Positions 54,842 through 64,000 of a stretch of 64,000 nucleotides of DNA are shown here, piece by piece (position 1 is the first letter of the stretch; each line of letters begins with the position of its first letter). Origin of the DNA: Anaspis maculata (lineage: Eukaryota; Arthropoda; Insecta; Coleoptera; Scraptiidae); NCBI GenBank assembly GCA_949128115.1, contig OX421962.1, positions 43,361,745-43,425,744 on the forward strand. Reading direction: 5' to 3'. The notes beneath the pieces are model-generated. The model was not told the DNA's origin, did not search any database, and saw only the letters and a list, made by a program, of their open reading frames with translations. Made by a program: the position numbers and the translations under genes.

Positions 54842-56069
54842 ATCCACTAGTAAAAAGCATAAGATGAACTACCTAAGTACTGAAATGTGCGAAAACAATA
54901 TGTAATGGGTAGTATTGAATATGAAATAAGCACAAGCACTTGCTCAGATTTTTGAGGAGTTGCTAAGCAGACTATCCCCAGCAACGCCTATGAAATTCAA
55001 GTAGATGCTTATGCTTATTCTCCATCAATACTACCCAATTACTAATAATCACCGGAATACCAACTGGAAAATAGGTAACGAACAAAATATCGTCGTACCT
55101 ACTGATTAAGTCAGCTACTTGTCTCCCGAGTAATTTTGTGTTACCTGTTACCAGTGTCTAGGGCAGAGTTTTTGACTACACATCATTGGAAATTGGAACT
55201 CGTCAGTGAATTTTCTGTGAGAAAAATGGAAACCACAGACGTGATAAGTAGTTGACTTTTTCTCATCTATTGAACGGAAAATGAACACAACAATTCCAAC
55301 ATTTATCAAAAACATTCTAAATTTCTAAAATTTCATGGAATCAACTACAAAATGTATCGTTTGGAAATTTGAAAAATCTGTTGTGGGCGACACAAAACTT
55401 CCTCGACTAGTATCCAGAAACCCTTGGAAATTTTTGTTCGATGTGTTTCCTCAAGTATAAAGTTGGAGTTCGAAAGGTAGATTGGAATACATTCACAGGA
55501 AATTGACAATTGGTTCAGAAAATTATTCGATTTTCCCAAAAATACTCAAAGCCTTTTCCAAACCATTTCATCATGAAAGTCGTCGATTGAGGCTCCATTT
55601 TGAAATCCATCATTGTGGTCTACTCTCGGCTATGAGTTGGTTTTCTCGTTTTCAGCTATTAACCTCGGAAATTGAGAGAATAAACTGTTGGAAAATGTCT
55701 GAGAACCAGTACACTCTTGTTGAATTTGTTTTGTGAAAATCTGTTCACGGTATAAAGATTTGGAACTTTAAAACTCAAATACCATGAGTTCGTTCCCAAA
55801 AATTTTCTTCTCAAAAATCAGTCCAATTTTTTCTCCAAGACTGGCAGCAAGTCTGCACCTAAAATGAATATTTTGTGAGGCTTACCGCATGCCGAAGTTT
55901 GCTCTGCAGTTTATTTTTTCAATTACGGAATGTGCAATTGCAATTCTGGATAAACCATCGTCGGACAACCGAAACCGCGTCGCATCTGAAAATAGGCCTA
56001 CACGACATGCAGGAAGAGAGTGTCTGAGTTGAGTTCTGCACCAAACGCGGGTCGTCCTGATCAAACCCT
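54842..56069. other. Interior of the minisatellite-ended element, no gene recognised
   Basis: Frames of 60-84 codons without domain similarity. No transposase was found. Confidence 0.4.
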
Positions 56070-56530
56070 GGGCGAGCGGCAGCGGCTCTTTCGGGTGGTA
56101 ACGGCCAAGAGAAAATTTTGAAATTTGTACAGTCTTGCTGAGAAATGGTGGAAAAGTCCAGCTGAAGACTCAATTTGAATATTTTGGCTTGTTGCTCCCT
56201 GTCGAATTTGGTTCCAATCCATCGGATAGATTTTGAATAATCAATCTATGTCAAAATTTCGAATTTCGATATTTTCCAATGACTGACAAGTGACAGTTGG
56301 AGAAATAGGTACTCGAAACTGTTCTGAATACAACTGATTCAGGGCTTTCAAGTAGTTAACATATTGTCAAGTTCCATGAGATACAGCTTCTGTCGTTCTT
56401 TGATAATGACATTTCCGTTCCACAGATGACAGCCAAAAATCATCAGCTCATTTGACGGCAAGGCCCTGTCTGTATACGTATACCAAATTTCAAGTCAATC
56501 GGGTCAACGGTTCGGCATCAGCTATCGTGT
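56070..56530. repeat. Dispersed repeat, inverted copy of 16891-17520
   Basis: It contains TGAGATACAGCTTCTGTCG, TGTCTGTATACGTATACC-like and TCAAGTCAATCGGGTCAACG, complementary to the order at 17080-17440. The divergence is substantial. Confidence 0.6.
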
Positions 56531-56859
56531 CAGAACGTTTTCCCTGCACCATCACATAACTTTCTCTTTCGAGTGAGAAGACGGGTTGGGAAAGTGAAAT
56601 GAAGATTTGCATGAAACTCAAACAAACAAGAACTCTTCATCTGGAATTATCGACTAGGACTGAGGAGGAGAATATTTTGGACATTTTAAGAAAACCTCAG
56701 CGGAATTTCAGTTTTTGGTTGGTCATAAACTCGGTCAAAAACATTTGATTTCAGCAGCCAGGGCAAGGACTTGATAAAGGATTCATCTGATAAAGAACAA
56801 TTAGAGATTCGACGGCTTGTTCGAAGGTGAAAACTCGAGAATGTTTATAAAAGACAAGA

Positions 56860-57165
56860 ATAAGTTCCAAGTTTGATGTCAATCTTTCCACTAATAAGAG
56901 ATTCCAATATGGCGGCGGGATTATAAAATTCAGTTTAAAATAAGAATGTTCATACGAAACAAGAATAAGTTCTAAGTTTCATGACAATCGTTCCATTACC
57001 AAAAGATTTCAATATGGCGGCCAATATGGCGGCGGAATCATGAAATTCAGCTTGAAAATGAGAATGATCACAAGTAACAAGGGTAAATTCTAAGTTTCAT
57101 GAAAATCGTTCCACTAATGAGAAATTTCAATATGGCGGCCAAGATGGCGGCGCAACCATGAAACC
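56860..57165. repeat. Diverged tandem units with ATGGCGGCC boxes
   Basis: Three to four units of about 120-130 bp: AAGTTTCATGaCAATCGTTCCA, then ATTTCAATATGGCGGC, then TGAAATTCAG.TTGAAAATGAG. Reverse-complement boxes (CCGCCATcTTG) occur in the 45-kb array. Confidence 0.7.
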
Positions 57166-57416
57166 CAATCTGCCAAATGGTCACCCTTGAGAACCTAAGC
57201 TATCCATATGAAAAAGTTCCAGGGCTCTAGGTTCATTTCCCGAGGAGGAGTTCAACTTCTCAGAAGTGCACAGTAGATCTTTGTTTTTGATAACTATGTA
57301 TGGTTGAGAAAAATAATGCCCATTGGCCACTCTTGGGGACTCAGCTATCATTCAAAAAAAGTTCCAAAGCTCTAACTTCATTCCCCAAGGAGGAGTACAA
57401 CTTCTCAATTTCTACA

Positions 57417-57457
57417 CGGACAGACAGACAGACAGACAGACGGACAGACAGACAAAC
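57417..57457. repeat. CAGA tetranucleotide microsatellite
   Basis: About ten CAGA/CGGA units, followed by CCGGCCATATCAGCGTCATTT and GCGCTAAAAATT, mirroring the TTTTTAGCGCA and TCCG run at 44985-45060. Confidence 0.9.
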
Positions 57458-57614
57458 CGGCCATATCAGCGTCATTTTCTTACGAAAATGCGCTAAAAAT
57501 TATCTTGAAATAACTGGAAAACTACAACATTGACCAAGCAATTACAAATATTCATCACAATTTACCAAGCATTTATAAGAATGCGCTGAACATTTACTAA
57601 AATTGACTCTTATT

Positions 57615-57815
57615 CACTGGAATTTACCAAATATTTACCACATTTACAAACATTTACGAAATATTTACCAACATTTACTAACATTTACCAAATATTTACC
57701 ACATTTACCAAATATTTACCACATTTACCAACATTTACCAACATTTACCAACATTTACCAAATATTTACCACATTTACCAAACATTTACCAACATTTACT
57801 CGAACTTGTACACCA
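57615..57815. repeat. Minisatellite, same units as 54597-54838
   Basis: Runs of TTTACCAAATA, TTTACCACA and TTTACCAACA just inside the right TIR of the 54565-57840 element. Confidence 0.9.
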
Positions 57816-58112
57816 CATTTACTAGGTGGTCAACCCCTCGAATTTAACATAGAATAACATACTGAAATTCCCAAAAATTCCAAGGCTTGGCTTTTTTTCT
57901 AGGACCTAAAAAAGAGCCTCATCCTTGAAAACTTTCGATTTTTTCTGAATAACTTGTGAATTATTACTTTTAGGACACAAATTCTATCAGCAAATGTAAC
58001 CCGTTAAATTCCCAAGAGATCAATACTAGAGTTGATACTTTGTGGTCAATAGTCTCTGAGATACAGATGTGCGGATTTCGATGTGTTTTACATGTTTGGA
58101 AAGCCAATATAG

Positions 58113-58700
58113 CCCAGGCTTTTTAGCATTTAACATGAAACAAATAAATCCACGTGCAATCTTCACGGTATCGTACCCACTTAACCTTACTAAACAACAT
58201 ACTAAAAGTCCCCAACTTTCCTCCGTGTGCGTCATAATTTTTGAGAGGGGGGGCAAAATTTTCATTCAAAAAATTCTAGAACTAAAGTAATTTAGTCAGT
58301 GGCTTCAAATTTATTATATTTGGATACATTGGGGTATAAGTAAAACTTAATGGCAAACTAGATGTTTATGGTTCCCGTGAGGGGAGCTCGGGAGGGGGGC
58401 AATTTGTGACCTATGCAAGAAATTTGGTTTTCATCAATATTGAGACAATACTGGCATGTTGGGTATCGTTTCCAACTAAATCTGACCTTGCAAATTCGAT
58501 TATGACATTTAAATTCTGCTCAGAAAATCTTTTGAGCAATTTTCGGCAGAAAAACGTGATTTTGGGACCAAAATAAAGCCGGTTTTTCGATTTGGGCTAT
58601 TTTTCATTTGATGCATTAATCATTTGGATTTGGGATTGGATGGATTATATGAACTTTTTTGCATAAGACTATCATATCATAAACGCGACGTAAGTCCCGC
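58113..58700. other. No feature recognised
   Basis: Spacer inside the large inverted repeat; no supportable gene. Confidence 0.4.
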
Positions 58701-59063
58701 TGCCGTCATGAGAAAGAAGGCAGTAACTACATATTTTTACGAAATTGACTTTTTAGCATTTTTAAAATCTACACAAAATTCTACATCGATTTTCACACCT
58801 AGATTCCAAAAAGAAAAATTCCAAAGCCACCAAATTCGATTTTGAAATTAGCAGAAACTGCAATACGTCATCGTTTCATTTAGTAAAAAGGCAGTATCTA
58901 ACACGTACAACGTAAGAAAGCAGTAACTCTTATGCAAGCAAGCAGCGACGCGCAGTTACTGCCTTTTTAAATTGGATCGGTAGAAACAACGACAAAACGG
59001 TTTATTGCGTTTTTCTCGTAATCTTCTAAAATGTAGTTACTGCCTTCTTCCTTATGACGGCCG
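58701..59063. mobile_element. MITE with repeated AGGCAGTAACT words
   Basis: CCGTCATGAGAAAGAAGGCA..GTAACTACAT at the left is inverted at the right (ATGTAGTTACTGCCTTCTTC..TATGACGG), about 28 bp with few mismatches. Additional AGGCAGTA/GCAGTAACT copies at about 58890 and 58920 and inverted AGTTACTGCCTTTTT near 58955 add to five in total. No clear target duplication. Confidence 0.65.
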
Positions 59064-59557
59064 AGTGGTTACAAGGTGAGAGAAATAATTTATTGAAAAA
59101 ATATCGAAATCCTAAATTCCACTCAAAAATATCTCCGCGCACTAAAAAAAATTGTATTGTAGCTGTAATATTGCTTTGATTTCATCTTTCAAGGTTTCTT
59201 CTTGAAGCCAAAACAATTCTCCAGCTTCCGGAAGAAGAACACTCTACATTAAAATAATAATAATATAACAACAGCAACTTTTCCGCGGATATAACCACAT
59301 TTTTCAGTTTCAAGCTGGCTTACACCGAACATCAAACCAACTCGATTTTATAGTATTCAAGAAATGATAATTATGTTGAATGCTTGATGTAAATGCGTGA
59401 AATAGTTGCAGTTATCGTTCCTATTCGAAATTTCGAAAATTGATGTATTCAACGTAAAAATATCGTAAATTAAAAATCCACAATTTTTAACCCATATAGC
59501 CCGGCCGTCCTTTATAAAGGACGGTAAAAGTTTTTTGCACAATAATCAACTGCTATT

Positions 59558-60637
59558 ACCCAGACAGCACGAAATGTTTTGAAAATATTTGGTAGTAGTT
59601 GATGAATATTTACAACATTCTATAAATGTTTACAAAATATTCGTCACAAATATTACCGAAATATTAAGGTGAAATATTGTACCAACATTCAGAAAATATT
59701 TTGAACATTTATTGAATATTTAGCAATAAATATTATCAAAATATTTAGTGAAATCATTTCTCTAATATTTACAGTATTCTAGGCAATGTGGTTTCCGGTT
59801 TTTGTTTTGGTCATTTGCACGGAGCTTTGAAATATATAGTTGTGTTGTATGTTGTGTTGAAGAGATAGCGTTCCACATCCCTTTGACTTCAAGTGTAGTT
59901 TGCCTTAAATTAGCAAAACAAGGTTTGCGGTCCTGAAATTGCCTTTTTAACGGCCTACAATAGGTTTTTTCTATGTTGCGGTTGGAATGATTCATAATGT
60001 CGTGAAATACATCCGTTGTTTTATTTGTTTCGTACAAATATGTCACTTTAATTTATTTCGACACCAATTGGTGATTTATGTAGCAAGTACGCGGATAAAT
60101 CCGCGTTTTTGGGGACGAGGCGGTAGCCGAGTATCCCTAAAAGTGGATGAGACGCTGAATCTTTCAGATATATAGTTAGCAAAATTCATATAGCGGACAT
60201 CTGCGTGTTCACATAGTAGTTTACCCAGAACCACTGAATCTTCTCAACGGCCCCGTAGCACAGGTGGTCAGTATCTGCCTGTGGTGCGGAGATTGCGGGT
60301 TCGATTCCTGCTGTAGCCTGGGCGTTGTAACGTCTTTGAAAGTCAATTTTTCAGCTAAATCAATTGTATATGAAATAAAGGCGAGCTCCTTTGGCCAAAA
60401 AAGGCCGATAAGAGAAAAAACAAACTTTTTTTTTCAATTTCTAAAAATACCCGGTTCTAAATGTTTTCAAAATATTTTTGGCAAATATTGTACAAATATT
60501 AAAAAGCGGGACATCAAAACATTCAATAAATATTTATACAATATTCACTGAATGAATTCCAATATTTTATAAATATTATAATATTTGGCTTTTAATATTT
60601 CACAAACATTTTGAAAATGTTTATGTGCTGTCTGGGT
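59558..60637. mobile_element. TIR element nested in the piggyBac-like element
   Basis: The ends ACCCAGACAGCAC and GTGCTGTCTGGGT are perfect 13-bp inverted repeats, continued by AAATGTTTTGAAAATATTT-type subterminal repeats in both directions. AATATTT-rich motifs are repeated near both ends. Target duplication is not clear (ATT/ACT). No transposase. A SINE lies at 60250-60423. Confidence 0.7.
60250..60423 (+). mobile_element. tRNA-derived SINE
   Basis: GGCCCCGTAGCACAGGTGGTC is A-box-like and GCGGGTTCGATTCCTGC is a perfect B-box/T-arm sequence; the anticodon-arm region lies between. The body is short (about 90 bases) and ends GGCCGATAAGAGAAAAAACA. It differs from the SINE at 42012 and is a second family. 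Target duplications are not clear. Confidence 0.65.
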
Positions 60638-61199
60638 ACTAGTATAAACAGATAAAGTCACTACATACCAAACTTCAAGTATTGAGAGCCAATTCATATC
60701 ACTAGTTCGTTATAATTACTGAATTTGCTTGTATGGTGCCCTTTTGTTTGTTGTTGGCTTTTACAATGAATAACCAGAGGTAGATATATTTTGTTGTTGA
60801 TAGCAGTTTATGATTGTTTTTTTTTATATTTGGGTACTTCAAAGATCAAGTAACTTGCCTGCTGTCAAAACTTCAATTTTTTTTCAAACCGTCCCGTGCA
60901 AAAACACGGTGTCCTTTATAAAGGACGGTAGGTCTATCCACTACTATCAACTACAATGATGTCGTTTTTATTTCACTTAAGGAAAATACCCTTCACCATA
61001 GCACAGTTACTGGAAGAAATCGAGAAGGATGTATTGAAGATATTCCAGGAGAAATAGCAGTTCTTTTCTCAAAAATTTAAACGATTAATGCGATACGGAT
61101 GAAGATTCAGCAGAAGAAAATTTTATTGAACCAAACAATTTGTCAAAAGCGCAACTCAAAGCCTAATTTGGGCTACAAGTTTTGGATTGGGGCTTTGCG

Positions 61200-61680
61200 G
61201 CTAGGCATTATTGTCTATTTTGAGAAATGACGAGGTTCTCGTGATCAGAAGAAAAAGCACATCGTAGCACGTAGATCAACCGCTACTGATATCATACCAC
61301 GAGAATATGGGCGGTGTAGATCGTGATGATCAAAATCAAGGCTAATACAGAGTTTCAGTCAGAGGAAAAAATGGTATTCTCCACCATTTGCTCACTGCTT
61401 AGATATGACTATGCAAAAATCTTGGCGACTGAATAAAGATAATGGCGGAAACCTCGACCAACTAAAGTTCCAAAGATCTATGAGTACAGAGCTGCTGGAA
61501 ACTAACAATAAAATGACAAAGAAAAAGACCTTGGGAACCACCCAGAAAGCATGAGTTTTTTCATGAGCTGAGAAAATCACCGGCGATGCGCGGCATGTCA
61601 TAAAAAAGCCAATTATATGTGCAAAAACTGTTATGTCGGCTTGCATCTCAAGGATTGTTTCATTTTTCACCACACTCAAA
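61200..61680 (+). pseudogene. piggyBac transposase C-terminal remnant
   Basis: Plus-strand reading gives VDQPLLIS, MGGVDRDDQNQG, a stop, YRVSVRGKKWYSPPFAHC, LDMTMQKSWRLNKDNGGNLD and QLKFQRSMSTELLETN. GGVD..DQ....Y and KKWY...F.H.LD...N.W are the conserved end of the piggyBac DDE domain, including its last catalytic Asp in MGGVD. Further on in another frame lies a cysteine-rich finger: RCAACHKKANYMCKNCYVGL then HLKDCFIFHH, the family's C-terminal targeting domain. Several stops and frameshifts make it non-functional, and the N-terminal two thirds are not readable. Confidence 0.8.
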
Positions 61681-62447
61681 ATTTATGTTTGTTTGTTTAA
61701 GTTTTCCTTAAATGTTTATTTTCTTTTGTTCTCTGATGTTTTTTGTTTTATATCGATAATTTCATGTTTTTGAAGTGCAAGGAAACATTTTTCAGTCGTT
61801 TGATGTTTTCAAAAAATTTATATTTCATAGTAGTACATAGCCCTACCGTCCTTTTAAAAGGACAGCACTTTTCAACTAAATACAACACTCAAAGAATTTT
61901 TTTCTTATTTTTGTGTAATTCCACTCTGCTTAAAAGACCAGAATTTCAAGAAAAATTTTCGCTTGCGAAAAAAAATTTAATTCCGGACTATATGGGTTAA
62001 GAGCAAACTATCATTTTTTCACCAAAAAATGCTCACAATCTTTTCAAATCAGAGCTTCAACATTGTATTTACATATTATTGATGTATTGGAAGTCTAGCA
62101 CAGCACAGGAAGATTTTTATAGCCATGCTCTGCAAAAAATATCAAATAATTATTATAATTTCAAGTTCACTAGTAGTCAAAAAAAATCAAATCGCATCTA
62201 GCTCACTATCCGTATAGTCCGGACGTTAGGCGCTAAAATATGGGTGGACTCTGCATTTTAGGGTTGAAACATGCCACTTGGTATAGTTGTTGCATGAACC
62301 ATAATCTTCCGATTCAGAAGTGTAGACATCAGCGGCAGACGTGCAGGCTCTCTCTACGGGGTGAAGAAGGAAAAATAAGAAGGAAACGTGGTAACTCATA
62401 AACCAAAAGAGGTAGAGTCGTGTAAATCGGCATATATATCCCGAAGT

Positions 62448-62620
62448 GGTCCGGACACCAACTGCTGAATACTGTACGGACCTTGCATCTGATGATACAA
62501 AATGCCACTTAGCAGACGTATTGAAGATGCTTATGTATTTTTTACGTCTGCCAAGTGGCATTTCACACCTCAAATGCAATGTCTTCACAGTATTCAGCAG
62601 TTTGTGTCTGGACTACCTTT
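62448..62620. repeat. Nested hairpin: two concentric inverted repeats
   Basis: Outer arms GTGGTCCGGACACCAACTGC..TGAATACTGT and ACAGTATTCAGCAG..TGTCTGGACTACC pair over about 30 bp. Inner arms AAATGCCACTTAGCAGACGT and ACGTCTGCCAAGTGGCATTT pair over 21 bp with one bulge and mismatch around a 23-base loop. Possibly a MITE; the inner hairpin also has the size of a small-RNA precursor. Confidence 0.75.
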
Positions 62621-63345
62621 TTTTTTTAAATAGGTCGTTTAAGTCTTTCAACCCATATAACTCAAGAACCATCACTGGGAGAAATATTCCAAAACATGTT
62701 GTTTTTTGGTATTTAATTCTCCATATATTCCCTAAATGGTTTTGACCTACTTGCAAGATGAAGCAAATGGCATGGTTAGAAAGAAATTGATTTTTGGAGA
62801 TTCTTTGGGACATCAAGCATCGACTTCAAAGGTCGAGAAAAGTACCATTTTGAAGTTAGCGACTTCTAGACAGAAATGTAATACCGAATGTTGAATTGGC
62901 TTTCCAGATGTGTGAAACACATTGAAATCCGCCCATTGCTGTCCAGGTTACAGTTTCTGAACTGACACTATGCAAATTGTTACCTAAAATCCGGAAATAG
63001 ATTTTGAGTAATTTTCACTGCGTTTTTGCAGCCGCTGTACCTCAGAGAGTATTGACCACAAAGTGATGAATTTGGTACTGATCTCTTGGAAATTTAACAG
63101 GCTGCATTCGCTTCGCTGGGGGTTGTCTTCTAAAGGTGATAGTTTACAAGTTATTCAGAAAAAATCGAAAATTTCCAAGGATGGCATTCTTTTATTGGTC
63201 CTAAAAAAGAATCCCCAGGCTTGGAATTTCTGGGAATTTCAGTATGTTATTCTACGTTAAATTCTGCATCGATCCATCAAATTTCGTCAACTTCCGAATT
63301 TATTTCCGGTTTGACCCGATTTTTGCCCAATTGACTGGACTTTTA

Positions 63346-64000
63346 GCAACGACTTTTTTACAATAAAGGTGAACAATCAAAACATAATAATACACTAACA
63401 ATCGAACAGAATTTCCGTGGTCGAGCGGGGATGCATTTCAATTTGAATTGACGCTACTGCTGTATCACGTCTTCAGGCAGGAGCCGCTAGATGAGCTGAA
63501 AGTGAGTGCCGGACCAGAAATCCAAGTTGATCAAACGCTCGCGGTAATTCTTTCTGAAGTATACTTGCTTTACTCATTCATACTCGTATCTATCAAACTT
63601 TCGAATTAGTGGAATTATCATCCGTTTTCTTTAGATCCGTGTTGCGTACAATATTTTTTATACTCCCGTTTTCTTGTTTTTTTTTCCCATCCCATTGATT
63701 TCGTAGAAATAAATTCAAGTTTCTTATTCTTCACCTATTGGCCTACAGCCTCAGAGATAAATTCAAGTTAGGTTGGTACATCCACGGTTTTAAATTTGCG
63801 TAGGTACAGGTCTCTTATTATGAAAGTCGCTTTTCTGCACAAAAGCGATTGGATACTAAGCTGCCCGGCCAAAACTAGTGGGGAGGTAAATTTATTGTGG
63901 AGAAACGTGCCTGGAAAAATCCCCCGTAATTATGAATTAATCTGCTGTTGGCGGTGCGTTCAGCTGGCCACCCAGTCTATGATATTATTTGAAATATCAT
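63346..64000. other. No feature recognised
   Basis: AT-rich DNA with no supportable reading frame. Confidence 0.4.

Larger units (their letters stand above)
54565..57840. mobile_element. TIR element with minisatellite ends, 8-bp TSD
   Basis: It starts CGAGGGGTTGACCACC and ends GGTGGTCAACCCCTCG, a perfect 16-bp inverted repeat. AATTTAAC flanks both ends (54557-54564, 57841-57848), and the uninterrupted sequence is readable at 63256-63272 in reverse. Next to each TIR lies an array of TTTACCAACA-like units. The interior includes a copy of the 16891 repeat, an ATGGCGGC-rich tandem block and a CAGA run, but no transposase. Eight-base duplication fits hAT or P; the superfamily is unknown. Confidence 0.85.
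59491..61996 (+). mobile_element. piggyBac-like element, TTAA target site
   Basis: It begins CCCATATAGCCCGG and ends CCGGACTATATGGG, inverted repeats of 14 bp with one mismatch, between TTAA (59487-59490) and TTAA (61997-62000), the obligate piggyBac target. A decayed transposase is encoded on the plus strand near the right end. The palindrome CCGTCCTTTATAAAGGACGG lies by the left terminus (59506-59525), recurs with a small change at about 60909, and as CCGTCCTTTTAAAAGGACAG near 61847. A separate TIR element with a SINE is inserted in the left half. Confidence 0.85.
54478..63345. repeat. Very large inverted repeat with nested transposons
   Basis: The left arm is in two parts, 54478-54564 and 57849-58112, which correspond in reverse complement to 63258-63345 and 62895-63258. 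Shared words include GATGCAGAATTTAAC, CTCCGAATTTATTTCCGG in reverse, CCAAGGCTTGG-like, and TTGTGGTCAATA. The interval between the arms holds a piggyBac-like element and small MITEs; the left arm is interrupted by the 54565-57840 element. Whether it is one foldback transposon or two inverted copies of a repeat is open. Confidence 0.65.

Noticed and set aside
45035..57457. CRISPR-like array
   Set aside because: The direct repeats here are microsatellites and 125-271-bp tandem units without spacers; the DNA is eukaryotic in content.

Overview
The window looks like repeat-rich, AT-rich animal nuclear DNA, most likely from an insect. I infer this from LINEs, a BEL/Pao LTR element, hAT-, mariner-, pogo- and piggyBac-type transposons, tRNA-derived SINEs and scattered 'GGTACCTACC'-like words. 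The species cannot be fixed from sequence alone; a hemipteran such as a whitefly is my guess. I see no convincing host protein-coding gene, rRNA or functional tRNA. Almost everything recognisable is mobile DNA, much of it nested.

Region 1 to 14 kb: a 557-bp tandem duplication (703-1652). A TIR transposon with 9-bp target duplications (4357-6059) carries a foldback with a tRNA-like segment. Then come a truncated LINE tail with a mariner-type MITE inside it, a palindromic MITE (7516-7770), and an 8-bp-TSD-type transposon (8070-10808) carrying a 1.8-kb near-complete palindrome. A mariner-like element with a decayed transposase (11033-11610) and a 272-bp tandem repeat follow.

Region 14 to 27.5 kb: a pogo/Tigger-type element with a CENP-B-like HTH remnant, a probable solo LTR, a 1.2-kb palindrome (19046-20252), a hAT element with perfect 8-bp TSD (24627-26323), and a second copy of the 8070 family (26554-27466).

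Region 27.5 to 36.7 kb is the centrepiece, a nested stack. An old minus-strand LINE (reverse transcriptase pieces at 36.7-36.4, 30.06-29.4 and 28.1-27.5 kb) was interrupted by a hAT-like element and by a 5'-truncated RTE/jockey-like LINE (10-bp TSD). That second LINE was itself interrupted by a structurally intact plus-strand LINE (30531-35893, 7-bp TSD) with two open frames: a zinc-knuckle ORF1 and an endonuclease/reverse transcriptase ORF2. The two frames are in phase and separated by one UAG in a CAR-YYA context.

Region 36.8 to 51 kb: a mariner-type MITE, a foldback region split by a hAT element with perfect 8-bp TSD (38715-40630), a shorter copy of the foldback element, a SINE with perfect 13-bp TSD (42012-42352), a 271-bp tandem array, and a TA-flanked element (46550-47483).

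Region 51 to 64 kb: a decayed BEL/Pao polyprotein on the minus strand (51.6-54.5 kb), then a very large inverted repeat (54478-63345). Inserted in it are a 3.3-kb element with 16-bp TIRs and minisatellite ends (54565-57840) and a piggyBac-like element (59491-61996), which holds a further TIR element with a SINE inside.
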